Shown here piece after piece: positions 42,316 through 50,466 of a DNA stretch of 64,000 nucleotides. Under the pieces are notes generated by a model. The model saw only the letters and a program-made list of their open reading frames with translations, was not told the DNA's origin and did no database searches. How positions within the stretch are numbered: position 1 is the first letter of the stretch; every line of letters begins with the position of its first letter. The position numbers and the translations under genes are program-made. The DNA is taken from contig CBDCXQ010000001.1 of NCBI GenBank assembly GCA_965223835.1, positions 3,038,001-3,102,000 on the forward strand. The letters run 5' to 3'. The stretch is from CAVYXZ01 sp965223835. Its GTDB lineage: Bacteria; Chloroflexota; Anaerolineae; Aggregatilineales; Phototrophicaceae.

Positions 42316-44163
42316 ATGTGTGGTATCGTTGGTTATGTTGGTCATCGTGAGGCAGCACCGATCATTCTGGATGGTCTACAGCGTCTGGAATATCGAGGTT
42401 ATGATTCGGCGGGTCTTGCCCTGCTCAACAGTAATGAAATTCAGATAAGACGGGATGTCGGTAAGCTCCATAACTTGCGCGATCGCGTCAATAACGACCC
42501 GGTCTGCGGGCAGATGGGAATCGGCCACACGCGTTGGGCGACCCACGGTGTTCCGGCTGAACACAACGCCCACCCACACATCAGCATGGATGGTGACTAT
42601 GTGGTTGTGCATAACGGCATTGTAGAAAATTATCTTGACCTGCGTGAAGAACTCAGTGCTGAGGGCATCAAATTTCAGTCCGACACCGATACCGAAGTGA
42701 TCGTCCACTTAATCGAATTGTACGCGCAAAATGGCTCCCAACATGACCTGACCGAAAGCACCCGCAAAGCCGTCCAGCGACTCCGGGGGGCACATGCCAT
42801 TGTTGTCCTCAGCAAACGCTCGCCGGGCAAGCTGGTGGCGGTGCGCATCGGCAATGCCGGTGGTGTCGCCATTGGCCTGGGTGAAGATGAGAATTACATT
42901 GCATCTGATATTCCCGCGATTCTGGAATACACGCGCCGTATCGTCTTCCTAGAAAATCGCCACATTGCGACGATTACGGCTGATGATTACACCATTCAAG
43001 ATCTCGACAATCAACCGGTTGATGTGCCGATCACCGACATTGCCTGGGACCCGGTAAGCGCGGTTAAAGGCGAGTACACGCACTTTATGCAGAAGGAAAT
43101 TTTCGACCAGGCCCGCAGCATCACCGATACGATTGCCGGTCGCGTGAATTTCGAACAGCTTCAAGTGCAACTGCCAGACCTGAACCTCAGCGCCGAACAG
43201 GCTAAAAAACTGCAACGCCTGGTTACAGTTGCCTGCGGAACCAGCTACTATAGCGGCTTAGTGGGAAAGTTCTTTATCGAACGGCTGGCGAAACTGCATG
43301 TCGAGGTTGATTATGGCAGCGAGTATCGCTATCGCAATCCCATCATTGACCAAAACACCGCCGTGCTGGCAATCACCCAGAGTGGCGAGACAGTTGATAC
43401 GCTGGCCGCGATGGAAGAAGCCCGTGAGCAAGAAGCACTGGTCTGGAGTATTGTCAACGCCGTTGGCAGTCAGGCAATGCGGGTCGCCGATGGTTACATC
43501 ACCATGAACGCTGGCCCAGAAATCGGCGTGGCCTCTACCAAAGCATTCACCAGCAGCATTGTCGATCAATATCTTCTAGGATTATATCTCGGCCAACTAC
43601 GCGGCACGCTCAGCCCGGAGCAACAGCGTCAGCACACACTCGATATTACTCACTTGCCAGAATTAGTTAGCCAGACTCTGGAGTGTGATGAACTGGTTGC
43701 TGATCTCGCCTCCGAACTCTATCATTATCGCGACTTCTTGTTCCTGGGGCGGGGCATCAATTATCCCATTGCGCTGGAGGGCGCGCTCAAACTCAAAGAA
43801 ATCAGCTACATCCATGCCGAAGGCTACCCGGCGGGCGAGATGAAACACGGCCCAATCGCTCTCATTGATGAGAATATGCCAGTCCTGGCGATTGCCCTCA
43901 AAGATGCCTTGTACGACAAGATGATTAGTCAAATCGAACAGGCCAACGCCCGCGGCGGCATCGTAATCGCGCTGGCAACTGAAGGTGATGAATTTATCGC
44001 CACTAAAGCCGACCACGTATTATACATCCCAGAAGCACCAGAAATGCTCAGCCCGGTTCTCGCCGTCATTCCGCTACAAATGCTGGCTTATCACATTGCC
44101 GTGCGCCGCGGGGCCGATGTCGATCAGCCACGTAACCTTGCCAAAAGCGTGACCGTTGAGTAA
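42316..44163 (+). CDS. glmS: Glutamine--fructose-6-phosphate aminotransferase (isomerising)
   Basis: GlmS makes glucosamine-6-phosphate from fructose-6-phosphate and glutamine, the entry to amino-sugar and peptidoglycan synthesis. The 615-residue length is standard. The N-terminal glutaminase domain needs Cys2 as nucleophile; the ATG at 42316 gives MCGIVGYVG and has AGGAGG nine bases upstream, so the TTG three codons earlier is rejected. The two SIS isomerase domains include TVACGTSYYSGLVGKFFIE, AITQSGETVDTLAA, FLGRGINYPIALEGALKLKE and the C-terminal RNLAKSVTVE. A glmS ribozyme in its leader regulates it. Confidence 0.97.
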   Translation: MCGIVGYVGHREAAPIILDGLQRLEYRGYDSAGLALLNSNEIQIRRDVGKLHNLRDRVNNDPVCGQMGIGHTRWATHGVPAEHNAHPHISMDGDYVVVHNGIVENYLDLREELSAEGIKFQSDTDTEVIVHLIELYAQNGSQHDLTESTRKAVQRLRGAHAIVVLSKRSPGKLVAVRIGNAGGVAIGLGEDENYIASDIPAILEYTRRIVFLENRHIATITADDYTIQDLDNQPVDVPITDIAWDPVSAVKGEYTHFMQKEIFDQARSITDTIAGRVNFEQLQVQLPDLNLSAEQAKKLQRLVTVACGTSYYSGLVGKFFIERLAKLHVEVDYGSEYRYRNPIIDQNTAVLAITQSGETVDTLAAMEEAREQEALVWSIVNAVGSQAMRVADGYITMNAGPEIGVASTKAFTSSIVDQYLLGLYLGQLRGTLSPEQQRQHTLDITHLPELVSQTLECDELVADLASELYHYRDFLFLGRGINYPIALEGALKLKEISYIHAEGYPAGEMKHGPIALIDENMPVLAIALKDALYDKMISQIEQANARGGIVIALATEGDEFIATKADHVLYIPEAPEMLSPVLAVIPLQMLAYHIAVRRGADVDQPRNLAKSVTVE

Positions 44164-44180
44164 TTTTTCACCTCATCATA

Positions 44181-44205
44181 AGCCCTTCTCCATTAGAGAG
44201 GGGCT
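44181..44205 (+). terminator. Strong hairpin after glmS, probable terminator
   Basis: AGCCCTTCTC (44181-44190) pairs with GAGAGGGGCT (44196-44205), ten pairs with one G-U over CATTA, 18 bases after the glmS stop. The following sequence (ATTGCTGCC) lacks a T-run, so it may act as a 3' stabiliser rather than a full terminator. Confidence 0.5.
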
Positions 44206-44295
44206 ATTGCTGCCTTCAATACGCTCATTGGAATAGCGGGTTGCGACATTAGCCGGTAGAGTTTGCTCATCAATCCGAAGTTAGAGTAAACCTTT

Positions 44296-45405
44296 ATGAG
44301 CAATCAACATCATGTCAATGTCGGGATTATTGGGCCGGGCTGGTGGACCGAAACTATGTATTTACCAGCGTTGCGCAAGCATCCCAATGCAACCATCACC
44401 GCCATTTGTGGACGCGATGACGACCGCACAAAAGCATTTGCCCAGGTACACAATATCCCCAACCATTTCACTGACTACGGTACAATGTTTGCCAGTGGCC
44501 TGATTGATGCCGTTGTCATTTCGACGAGCAATAAAACACATTATGCGATGACGATAGCGGCGCTGGCTGCCGGATTGCATGTCTTATGCGAGAAACCGCT
44601 GGCGATGAACGTTGCCCAGGCCAACGCAATGGTCAACAAAGCCCAAGCAACCGGCTTGAAATGCCTCGTACCATTCACCTACCGTTTTATGCCAACCGCC
44701 CGTTATCTCAAACGCCTCATTGACGAAGGTTATCTGGGCAAACCGTACCATCTGAATATGCGTTACTACACCGGCTTTGCGCGTGACGGGGACTATAGAT
44801 GGCGGTTTGATCTCGAAGAAGCGGGTGCTGGGGTGGTTGGCGACATTGGCTCCCACTTCATTTACCTGGCGCAATGGTATTATGGCGAAATCGATTCGGT
44901 GATGTGTCAATTAAGTTATCATGTTGAGCGTGACCGGCGGCCTGATGGCGGTGATTATGTTCGCGGTGACGATAGTTGTAGTATCTTGCTGCAATTCAAA
45001 AGCGGCGCTCAAGGTGTAATTGTTGCCAGCGCCGTCTGTTATGAAGACACACCCTTCGGCCAAAGGCATCAGATGGAATTTCATGGGAGCGCCGGCACAC
45101 TCTATTGCTCAAATGATTGGGATACGGTGCAGCAGGTTAAAGGCGCTAGAGTTGGCGAAGGTATGATTAAAGACTTGCCAATTCCAGATGACATCTGGGG
45201 CAGCGCCCGCCAAGATACTGTCCATAATACATATCGTGATGTATTCCGCGAACACGATTTCATGACACGGGGCTGGATTAGCGCCATTATCAATAACACC
45301 GACCCGGAACCCTCATTTGCGGAAGCCGCTTCCATACAACGGATCATCGCAGCCTGTCAGTTAAGCGCAAAAGAGGGCCGACGTATTCAAGTAGAAACGC
45401 TTTGA
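44296..45405 (+). CDS. Gfo/Idh/MocA family oxidoreductase
   Basis: This 369-residue NAD(P)-dependent dehydrogenase has an N-terminal Rossmann domain starting GIIGPGWWTETMYLPAL, the family EKP motif (CEKPLAMN), and a C-terminal alpha/beta domain with AGAGVVGDIGSHFIYLAQWY, which carries the conserved GDIGSH active-site segment. Substrates in this family are sugars, inositols or related polyols; the specific one cannot be told. It stands alone between the glmS hairpin and a convergent small gene. Confidence 0.92.
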   Translation: MSNQHHVNVGIIGPGWWTETMYLPALRKHPNATITAICGRDDDRTKAFAQVHNIPNHFTDYGTMFASGLIDAVVISTSNKTHYAMTIAALAAGLHVLCEKPLAMNVAQANAMVNKAQATGLKCLVPFTYRFMPTARYLKRLIDEGYLGKPYHLNMRYYTGFARDGDYRWRFDLEEAGAGVVGDIGSHFIYLAQWYYGEIDSVMCQLSYHVERDRRPDGGDYVRGDDSCSILLQFKSGAQGVIVASAVCYEDTPFGQRHQMEFHGSAGTLYCSNDWDTVQQVKGARVGEGMIKDLPIPDDIWGSARQDTVHNTYRDVFREHDFMTRGWISAIINNTDPEPSFAEAASIQRIIAACQLSAKEGRRIQVETL

Positions 45406-45431
45406 TCATTCACCAGGATTGCCCACTTGAG

Positions 45432-45677
45432 TCAGCCATGCCGGGCCGCCCGGCGACCATCGCGCAGCAGCGCCAGAATAAACGTATTCGTGGTAATCAC
45501 ATTATCCATGACACTACTGGGTGCCGAGATAATCACATCAACTGGATGTCGCACGGATAATTCCATCGACCGCGCCACCTGGTAGGCCGCAAACAATTCT
45601 TCGCGCTTCCAAACCCCGCTAAATTCATAACGAATCGCAGTCTGTTCCGAATCGCCCCATTTAACCTGTACACTCAT
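45432..45677 (-). CDS. Small protein with STAS/SpoIIAA-like features
   Basis: This 81-residue protein has a pattern of strand (VQVKWGD), strand (AIRYEFSGVWK), helix (REELFAAYQVARSMEL) and strand (PVDVIISAP), resembling the short SpoIIAA-like family common in Chloroflexota. It ends soon after the next helix, so it is short for that fold (usually 110-130 residues) and may be C-terminally truncated. No catalytic or phosphorylation site is evident. It is convergent with the oxidoreductase and 94 bases downstream of the ROK gene. A small CAATAT-TTCG-ATATTG hairpin lies in that gap. Confidence 0.55.
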   Translation of the reverse strand: MSVQVKWGDSEQTAIRYEFSGVWKREELFAAYQVARSMELSVRHPVDVIISAPSSVMDNVITTNTFILALLRDGRRAARHG

Positions 45678-45771
45678 TCACTGCTTCTCCTGCGTCGAGT
45701 TGCAATAGCAGCCCGGCCTGTCAATATTTCGATATTGTTATAAGCATACAAGGGGGTGCTGACTGAAGTGC

Positions 45772-46674
45772 TTACAAAGCTTCGATTTCGTTCAAAGCCA
45801 GTGCCGCCGCGCCAATGAGAACTGCATGGGTATTCAAGTCTGCCGGGGTAATTTTCACCGCAGCCAAAGCTGGTAACGGGCTATCCCGCAGCGCCGTTTC
45901 AAACGGTTGCCACCATAGCGGACCGATGTTGGGCACACCACCGCCAACGATGACGACTTCCGGGTCAATGGCGGCAACTAAAGGCCCCAATACCCTGCCT
46001 AGAATCTGTGCACCATCGCGAATCACCTGTTGAGCACGTGACTCACCAGCCTGTGCCCGTGTACTGATAACGTGCAGACTAACTCGTTCATGATTGCCAC
46101 CCAGCGCAAGATATTGCTTTTCCATCGCGGGACCGGCGGTGCGGTCTTCCATCCAAATAGGTTGCCCGTCTTCGCCCCAGCCAGCGACCAGATAAGCAAC
46201 CTCACCCGCGCTATACGATGCGCCGCGCCAAATCTTGCCATCCAGCACGATTGCGCCACCTACCCCGGTACCCACCGCAATATATAATAGGGCGTTGTAT
46301 TTTCGGCCAGCACCAAAGCGGCCCTCACCGATTGCCAACGCATTCACGTCATTATCGACATACACTGGCAAATTCACGTTATCCCGCACCCGCTCAGCCA
46401 CCGGCATGCCGGTCCAGCCGGGCAAATTGGGATTCGCATGCTTAATCACACCCCGCGAAAAATCGACCATTCCCGCGGTACCGATGCCAATTGCCTGGAT
46501 ATTATCTGCCAGCGGCAGCAACCGCTGTATTTGGCTAATGACGGCTTGCAAAACGGCTTCTGGCCCACATGCAACTGGCGTTGATACAGTCTCTACCTGG
46601 CTGACGACACCAGCCTGATCGACAATGCCAGCGGCGATTTTCGTTCCCCCAATATCGACACCAATGGCGAGCAT
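45772..46674 (-). CDS. ROK family sugar kinase lacking the zinc motif
   Basis: This 300-residue protein has the ATP phosphate-binding GVDIGGTKIA at the N-terminus, the catalytic Asp109 in VDNDVNALA and GTGVGGAIV. ROK glucokinases normally carry a His and CxCGxxGCxE zinc site after the AGE segment. Here SAGEVAYLVAGWGEDGQPIW has no His or Cys, so the zinc site is absent. GAGG precedes the ATG at 46674, only 10 bases after the ABC permease stop, so it is part of the transporter operon and probably phosphorylates the imported sugar or amino sugar. Confidence 0.88.
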   Translation of the reverse strand: MLAIGVDIGGTKIAAGIVDQAGVVSQVETVSTPVACGPEAVLQAVISQIQRLLPLADNIQAIGIGTAGMVDFSRGVIKHANPNLPGWTGMPVAERVRDNVNLPVYVDNDVNALAIGEGRFGAGRKYNALLYIAVGTGVGGAIVLDGKIWRGASYSAGEVAYLVAGWGEDGQPIWMEDRTAGPAMEKQYLALGGNHERVSLHVISTRAQAGESRAQQVIRDGAQILGRVLGPLVAAIDPEVVIVGGGVPNIGPLWWQPFETALRDSPLPALAAVKITPADLNTHAVLIGAAALALNEIEAL

Positions 46675-46684
46675 CGAACCTCAC

Positions 46685-47503
46685 TCAGCGCAACCGCGGG
46701 TCAAAAATATCACGGACGCCATCACCAATAAAGTTAAAGGCCATCACCAGACTCGCAATCGCCAGACCCGGAAACAACCACATCCACCACTGGTCGAAGA
46801 AATCAATGCCAATGGCGACCATTTTGCCCCACTCTGGCGAGGTTGGTTCGGGTCCCAGCCCCAAAAAACTTAGCCCGGCGAATGTCAGAATCGCATTACC
46901 AATATCCAGCGTCATCAATACAACTGCAGGGGCAACTGAGTTAGGCAAAATAGTATTCAACAGAATGTATACACCCCCCGCTCCAGCACTGCGGGTGGCA
47001 TCAACGTATTCGTTGGTTTTAATCTCCAGGACGATCCCCCGCAGCAACCGTGCATAACTGGGCCACCAGACAATCACCAGCGCAATGATGGCATTGCGGA
47101 TGTTTGGCCCCAGCGCGGCGGTCACGGCCATCGCCAGGATAATCGTCGGAAAAGCCATGAACAACTCGGTCACGCGCATGAGGAGTTCATCGCCCAGACC
47201 ACCCACATAACCCGCGATCGCACCGACCATAATACCGATCAGACTGCCGATAACAATGACAGCGATCCCGGCGGGAATAGTGATGCGGCTACCATAGAGA
47301 ACCCGGCTGTAAATATCGCGGCCCAGTTCATCGGTCCCCCACACATATCCATTCTGTCCCGGCGGCGTTAGTCGGTCCGCCACCGCCTGTTGCAGCGGGT
47401 CCTGGGGAGCGATTACCGGCGCAAAAATGGCGATGAGTATCCAGCCTATAACAATGAATAGCCCAATCAGCACCAGTGGATAGCGGCGGAGTTGATGACG
47501 CAC
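46685..47503 (-). CDS. ABC transporter permease, DppC-like
   Basis: This protein of about 272 residues has around six membrane segments. The permease EAA loop EIKTNEYVDATRSAGAGG contacts the ATPase. It is the DppC/OppC type of importer subunit. A TTG at 47566 would give a 293-residue form, but those extra codons overlap the end of the DppB gene by 50 bases. The GTG at 47503 is therefore preferred, although neither has a good ribosome-binding site. It pairs with the DppB-like gene. No ATPase genes lie within the window on either side. Confidence 0.85.
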   Translation of the reverse strand: MRHQLRRYPLVLIGLFIVIGWILIAIFAPVIAPQDPLQQAVADRLTPPGQNGYVWGTDELGRDIYSRVLYGSRITIPAGIAVIVIGSLIGIMVGAIAGYVGGLGDELLMRVTELFMAFPTIILAMAVTAALGPNIRNAIIALVIVWWPSYARLLRGIVLEIKTNEYVDATRSAGAGGVYILLNTILPNSVAPAVVLMTLDIGNAILTFAGLSFLGLGPEPTSPEWGKMVAIGIDFFDQWWMWLFPGLAIASLVMAFNFIGDGVRDIFDPRLR

Positions 47504-47516
47504 ATAAGTGAACTGC

Positions 47517-48536
47517 TCACGCCACGCGGATGCGCGGATCGAGGAAGTAGTAGAGGATGTCGACAATGAAATTTACCGCCACATAAATGAATGCAATAAG
47601 AATACTCACGCCCATGATCGCCGGAAAATCCTGCGAGGTAGACGCCCGAAAAGCATACCGACCAATGCCCGGCCACGCAAAAATCGATTCGATCAATACT
47701 GAACCGACCAGCAGGTTGCCGTAGGAAATACCGATAATTGTCACCACGGGAATCATGGCGTTCGACAGCGCATGGCGCACAATGACCCAGCGCTCACCAA
47801 CACCTTTAGAGCGTGCTGTGCGAATATAATCCATACCTAACACTTCCAGCAATGAAGAACGGGTAATACGCGCGATAATCCCCGCGACGTAACTGCCCAG
47901 AATCACCCCTGGCAATACCAGATGCGACAGCGAATTCAGAAATTTATCCCAATCACCCGCCAGCAAGCTATCCAACGTGAACAATCCGGTGACGTGCGGT
48001 GGATCACGCACAATAAAATCCAGTCGACCGGGTCCAGCAACCCAGCCCAGTTGGACATGGAAGATAGTCAAACCCACCAGCGCCAATACAAACACCGGGA
48101 AACTGACGCCCACGACTACAAACGTCCGCGACAAATAATCAATCCAGCTATTTTTCCAGACTGCCGAGACAATGCCCACGCCAATGCCAAGCGCCAGGCC
48201 GATAACAATCGAAAAGGTGGCGAGTTCGATGGTCGCTGGTAAGAACTGCTGAATGTCCTCAACCACCGGATTCCGGGTTTTGATCGACACGCCCAGATCA
48301 CCTTGCAGCAGATTGCCCAGATACGTCAGATATTGCTCCGCCGGGGGTTTATCCAGCCCCCACTTGGCGCGGAAAGCCTGGACGACTTCTTCATTATTGA
48401 GCGCATTTTGGGGCAGGTTGGCATTAATGGGATCTGCTGGAATAGCATTGGCAATCAGAAATGCCACAATGGTAATGCCCAACAGGAGTGGAATAATCAA
48501 CAGGAAGCGGCGGATAATGTAAATCTGTAACGACAT
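47517..48536 (-). CDS. ABC transporter permease, DppB-like
   Basis: This 339-residue protein has six membrane segments and the DppB-type N-terminus (YIIRRFLLIIPLLLGITIV). The EAA loop is LLEVLGMDYIRTARSKGVGE. It forms the channel with the DppC-like protein for peptide, nickel or oligosaccharide import. It starts 179 bases after the solute-binding protein stop, behind a terminator-like hairpin, so permease expression is probably lower than that of the binding protein. Confidence 0.92.
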   Translation of the reverse strand: MSLQIYIIRRFLLIIPLLLGITIVAFLIANAIPADPINANLPQNALNNEEVVQAFRAKWGLDKPPAEQYLTYLGNLLQGDLGVSIKTRNPVVEDIQQFLPATIELATFSIVIGLALGIGVGIVSAVWKNSWIDYLSRTFVVVGVSFPVFVLALVGLTIFHVQLGWVAGPGRLDFIVRDPPHVTGLFTLDSLLAGDWDKFLNSLSHLVLPGVILGSYVAGIIARITRSSLLEVLGMDYIRTARSKGVGERWVIVRHALSNAMIPVVTIIGISYGNLLVGSVLIESIFAWPGIGRYAFRASTSQDFPAIMGVSILIAFIYVAVNFIVDILYYFLDPRIRVA

Positions 48537-48662
48537 CGCTATCCTTAGCTTGTAGTCGTGTGGTCTTAAACGCGGCCAAAGTTGAAATTAACCGTCACCT
48601 TGATCACACCGTCAAACTGAAAAACATCCAACGTGATGCTGATGACTAACGACCGATGACTC

Positions 48663-48701
48663 AAAAGAAAAGACGGCGAAGCCAAAACCGACTCCACCGC
48701 C
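48663..48701 (-). terminator. Terminator-like hairpin between the binding-protein and permease genes
   Basis: Read on the minus strand, GGCG(gtg)GAGTC pairs with GGCTTCGCC (48675-48683 with 48690-48701), followed by GTCTTTTCTTTTG. Partial termination here would give more binding protein than permease. Confidence 0.6.
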
Positions 48702-48715
48702 TCGATGAAGAAAAT

Positions 48716-50302
48716 CTAGCCCATGCGGCTCAATAGGGCGACATCCATTTCCCACTGCGGATGCCACACATAACCATCAATGGTCGCCCGGAAAGCGGTC
48801 TGAGTCGGCGGCACATTAAAGGGTGCGAAGATACCGCTCTGTTGCAAGTAATCCTGAATACTGGCAAACAACTCAGCACGCACCATCGGGTCCGATTCAA
48901 CCGCAGCACGATCGCGCAGTTCGAGGATTTCCGGGTCGGCATTATCATCATTCCAGTTAGAACGCTCCGAGGCAACCTTACCGCCCGGCACGAAGGACAG
49001 AACATCGACTGGATCCAAGACATCCGGCCCCCAGAACCAGTAGGCGAAACCCTGTTCACCATTCCGATACTCTTCCAGCGAAACCTGTAATTCACCGGGG
49101 TTCAACGTCACATTGATACCCACTTCGGCCAGGTCCGACTGGAGTTTCTGCGCGTTGGTGTTCATGTTCGCGCCACCACCCACGAAATCTGGGTAATTCA
49201 GCGTGATGTCGAAGCCATCGGCATAGCCAGCCTCGGTCAGCAACTCGCGCGCCCGGTCCAGGTCACGGGTAAAGGCCTGCTCTTCCTGGAACGCACCGGC
49301 CAGGAAATACGCCATATTCGTACCCGGCGTCACACTACCCGGCCAGAGTTGCTTGAAACCCTCGTAATCCAGCGCATACCGAACCGCCAGTTGCACGGTT
49401 GGGTCACTCACGGGTCCGCCCAATTCCGGGTCGGCATTCATCAGCAGGAAGTGGGTCCACTGCCCCGGCCCACGGAAAATCCCAATATCGGCATTGCCTT
49501 CCAGGTCAGTAATCTGATCGGGCGTCAGATCCAACGCAATATCAATGTCGCCGGATTCCAGCGCGGCTTTCTGCGTGGCGGCCTCGGCGATGTTGACGAT
49601 AATCACCCGGTCAAAGAAGGGGGCTTCACCCCAGTAATCCGGGTTGCGCACCAGGACGGTCTCATCCTGCGGCGCCCAGCTTTCAAGCGTGTAGGGACCG
49701 GTCCCCGCCGAATTCTGGTCGAGATATTCACGGGCGGTATCGGTCTCGGCACCATCTTCAGCATCGGTGCCACCATTGGCCTGGACCACCGACGCCTGCG
49801 TGATGGAGAAGGCGGTGTTCGCCAACCGCGTCAGAAACGGCGGCTGAATCTCGGTCAGGGTAATCGCAACGGTTTTGTCATCAACGGCTTCAACCCCGGC
49901 GATACCATCGGCCAGAAACGACGGATTGCCGTTGACATGACGGAGCCGGTTCAATGAAAAGGCGACATCACCGGCAGTGACACCCGAACCGTCAGCAAAG
50001 ACCGCTTCGTCGCCAAGCTTGAAGGTGTACACCAACCCATCGTCCGAGATCGTCCATTCAGTCGCCAATGACGGCAGAATCTCGCTGGCATCACCATCGG
50101 GGAACGTCACCAGCGTATCATAAGCCGCCCGATGAATGATGGCGGTAGTTGGCGTAAACCCATGCGCCGGATCATAGGAGTCGGTGACTTCGGCATGGCC
50201 GATCACCAGCACATTTTCATCCTGAGCCACCAGCCCGCCACTGACAGCAACCAGCGCCAGCATAATCAGGACGGCAAGTACCCAAAAACGTTTTTGGAAC
50301 AT
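48716..50302 (-). CDS. ABC transporter solute-binding protein, family 5 (DppA/OppA-like)
   Basis: This 528-residue extracytoplasmic binding protein has a signal peptide (MFQKRFWVLAVLIMLALVAV, cleavage near VAQ-D) but no lipobox Cys, so it does not look like a lipoprotein. Family 5 features include HRAAYDTLVTF, the SDDGLVYTFKL segment and YFLAGAF. Substrates of this family include oligopeptides, nickel, and plant or microbial oligosaccharides; the ROK kinase at the operon end favours a sugar-containing ligand, which is inference. The ATG at 50302 has GAGG nine bases upstream and excludes a longer reading. The promoter is excellent. Confidence 0.92.
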   Translation of the reverse strand: MFQKRFWVLAVLIMLALVAVSGGLVAQDENVLVIGHAEVTDSYDPAHGFTPTTAIIHRAAYDTLVTFPDGDASEILPSLATEWTISDDGLVYTFKLGDEAVFADGSGVTAGDVAFSLNRLRHVNGNPSFLADGIAGVEAVDDKTVAITLTEIQPPFLTRLANTAFSITQASVVQANGGTDAEDGAETDTAREYLDQNSAGTGPYTLESWAPQDETVLVRNPDYWGEAPFFDRVIIVNIAEAATQKAALESGDIDIALDLTPDQITDLEGNADIGIFRGPGQWTHFLLMNADPELGGPVSDPTVQLAVRYALDYEGFKQLWPGSVTPGTNMAYFLAGAFQEEQAFTRDLDRARELLTEAGYADGFDITLNYPDFVGGGANMNTNAQKLQSDLAEVGINVTLNPGELQVSLEEYRNGEQGFAYWFWGPDVLDPVDVLSFVPGGKVASERSNWNDDNADPEILELRDRAAVESDPMVRAELFASIQDYLQQSGIFAPFNVPPTQTAFRATIDGYVWHPQWEMDVALLSRMG

Positions 50303-50337
50303 AAACTTGACCTCACTTTCGAAAAATAATGATGAGA

Positions 50338-50370
50338 TTGTCGACAAGTTACGGTAAATTAACCCGACAA
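50338..50370. promoter_or_regulatory. Palindrome plus extra half-site just downstream of the binding-protein promoter
   Basis: TTGTCGACAA (50338-50347) is a perfect 10-base palindrome, and a further half-site CGACAA lies at 50365-50370. Both fall next to the predicted transcript start (about 50372) of the minus-strand ABC operon, a position suited to a repressor. Confidence 0.45.
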
Positions 50371-50378
50371 TGCCGGGA

Positions 50379-50407
50379 ATTATATTGAGTCGGTCCGGCC
50401 ACGTCAA
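50379..50407 (-). promoter_or_regulatory. Sigma-A promoter of the ABC transporter operon
   Basis: On the minus strand, TTGACG (50407-50402) and TATAAT (50384-50379) are 17 bases apart. The predicted start is near 50372, with a 70-base leader to the ATG at 50302. Confidence 0.88.
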
Positions 50408-50430
50408 GCAATTTTGCCACACTGGACTTA

Positions 50431-50459
50431 CTGACAGACTGCAACCGCTGTGCTATAGT
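50431..50459 (+). promoter_or_regulatory. Promoter predicted to give a leaderless M24 peptidase mRNA
   Basis: CTGACA (50431-50436) and TATAGT (50454-50459) are 17 bases apart. The ATG at 50467 begins eight bases after the -10, at the expected transcript start, and no ribosome-binding site precedes it. Confidence 0.65.
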
Positions 50460-50466
50460 CAGCGCC

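Noticed and set aside
47504..47566. TTG start at 47566 for the DppC-like permease
   Set aside because: It would overlap the DppB coding region by 50 bases with no ribosome-binding site; the GTG at 47503 is more economical, though not proven.
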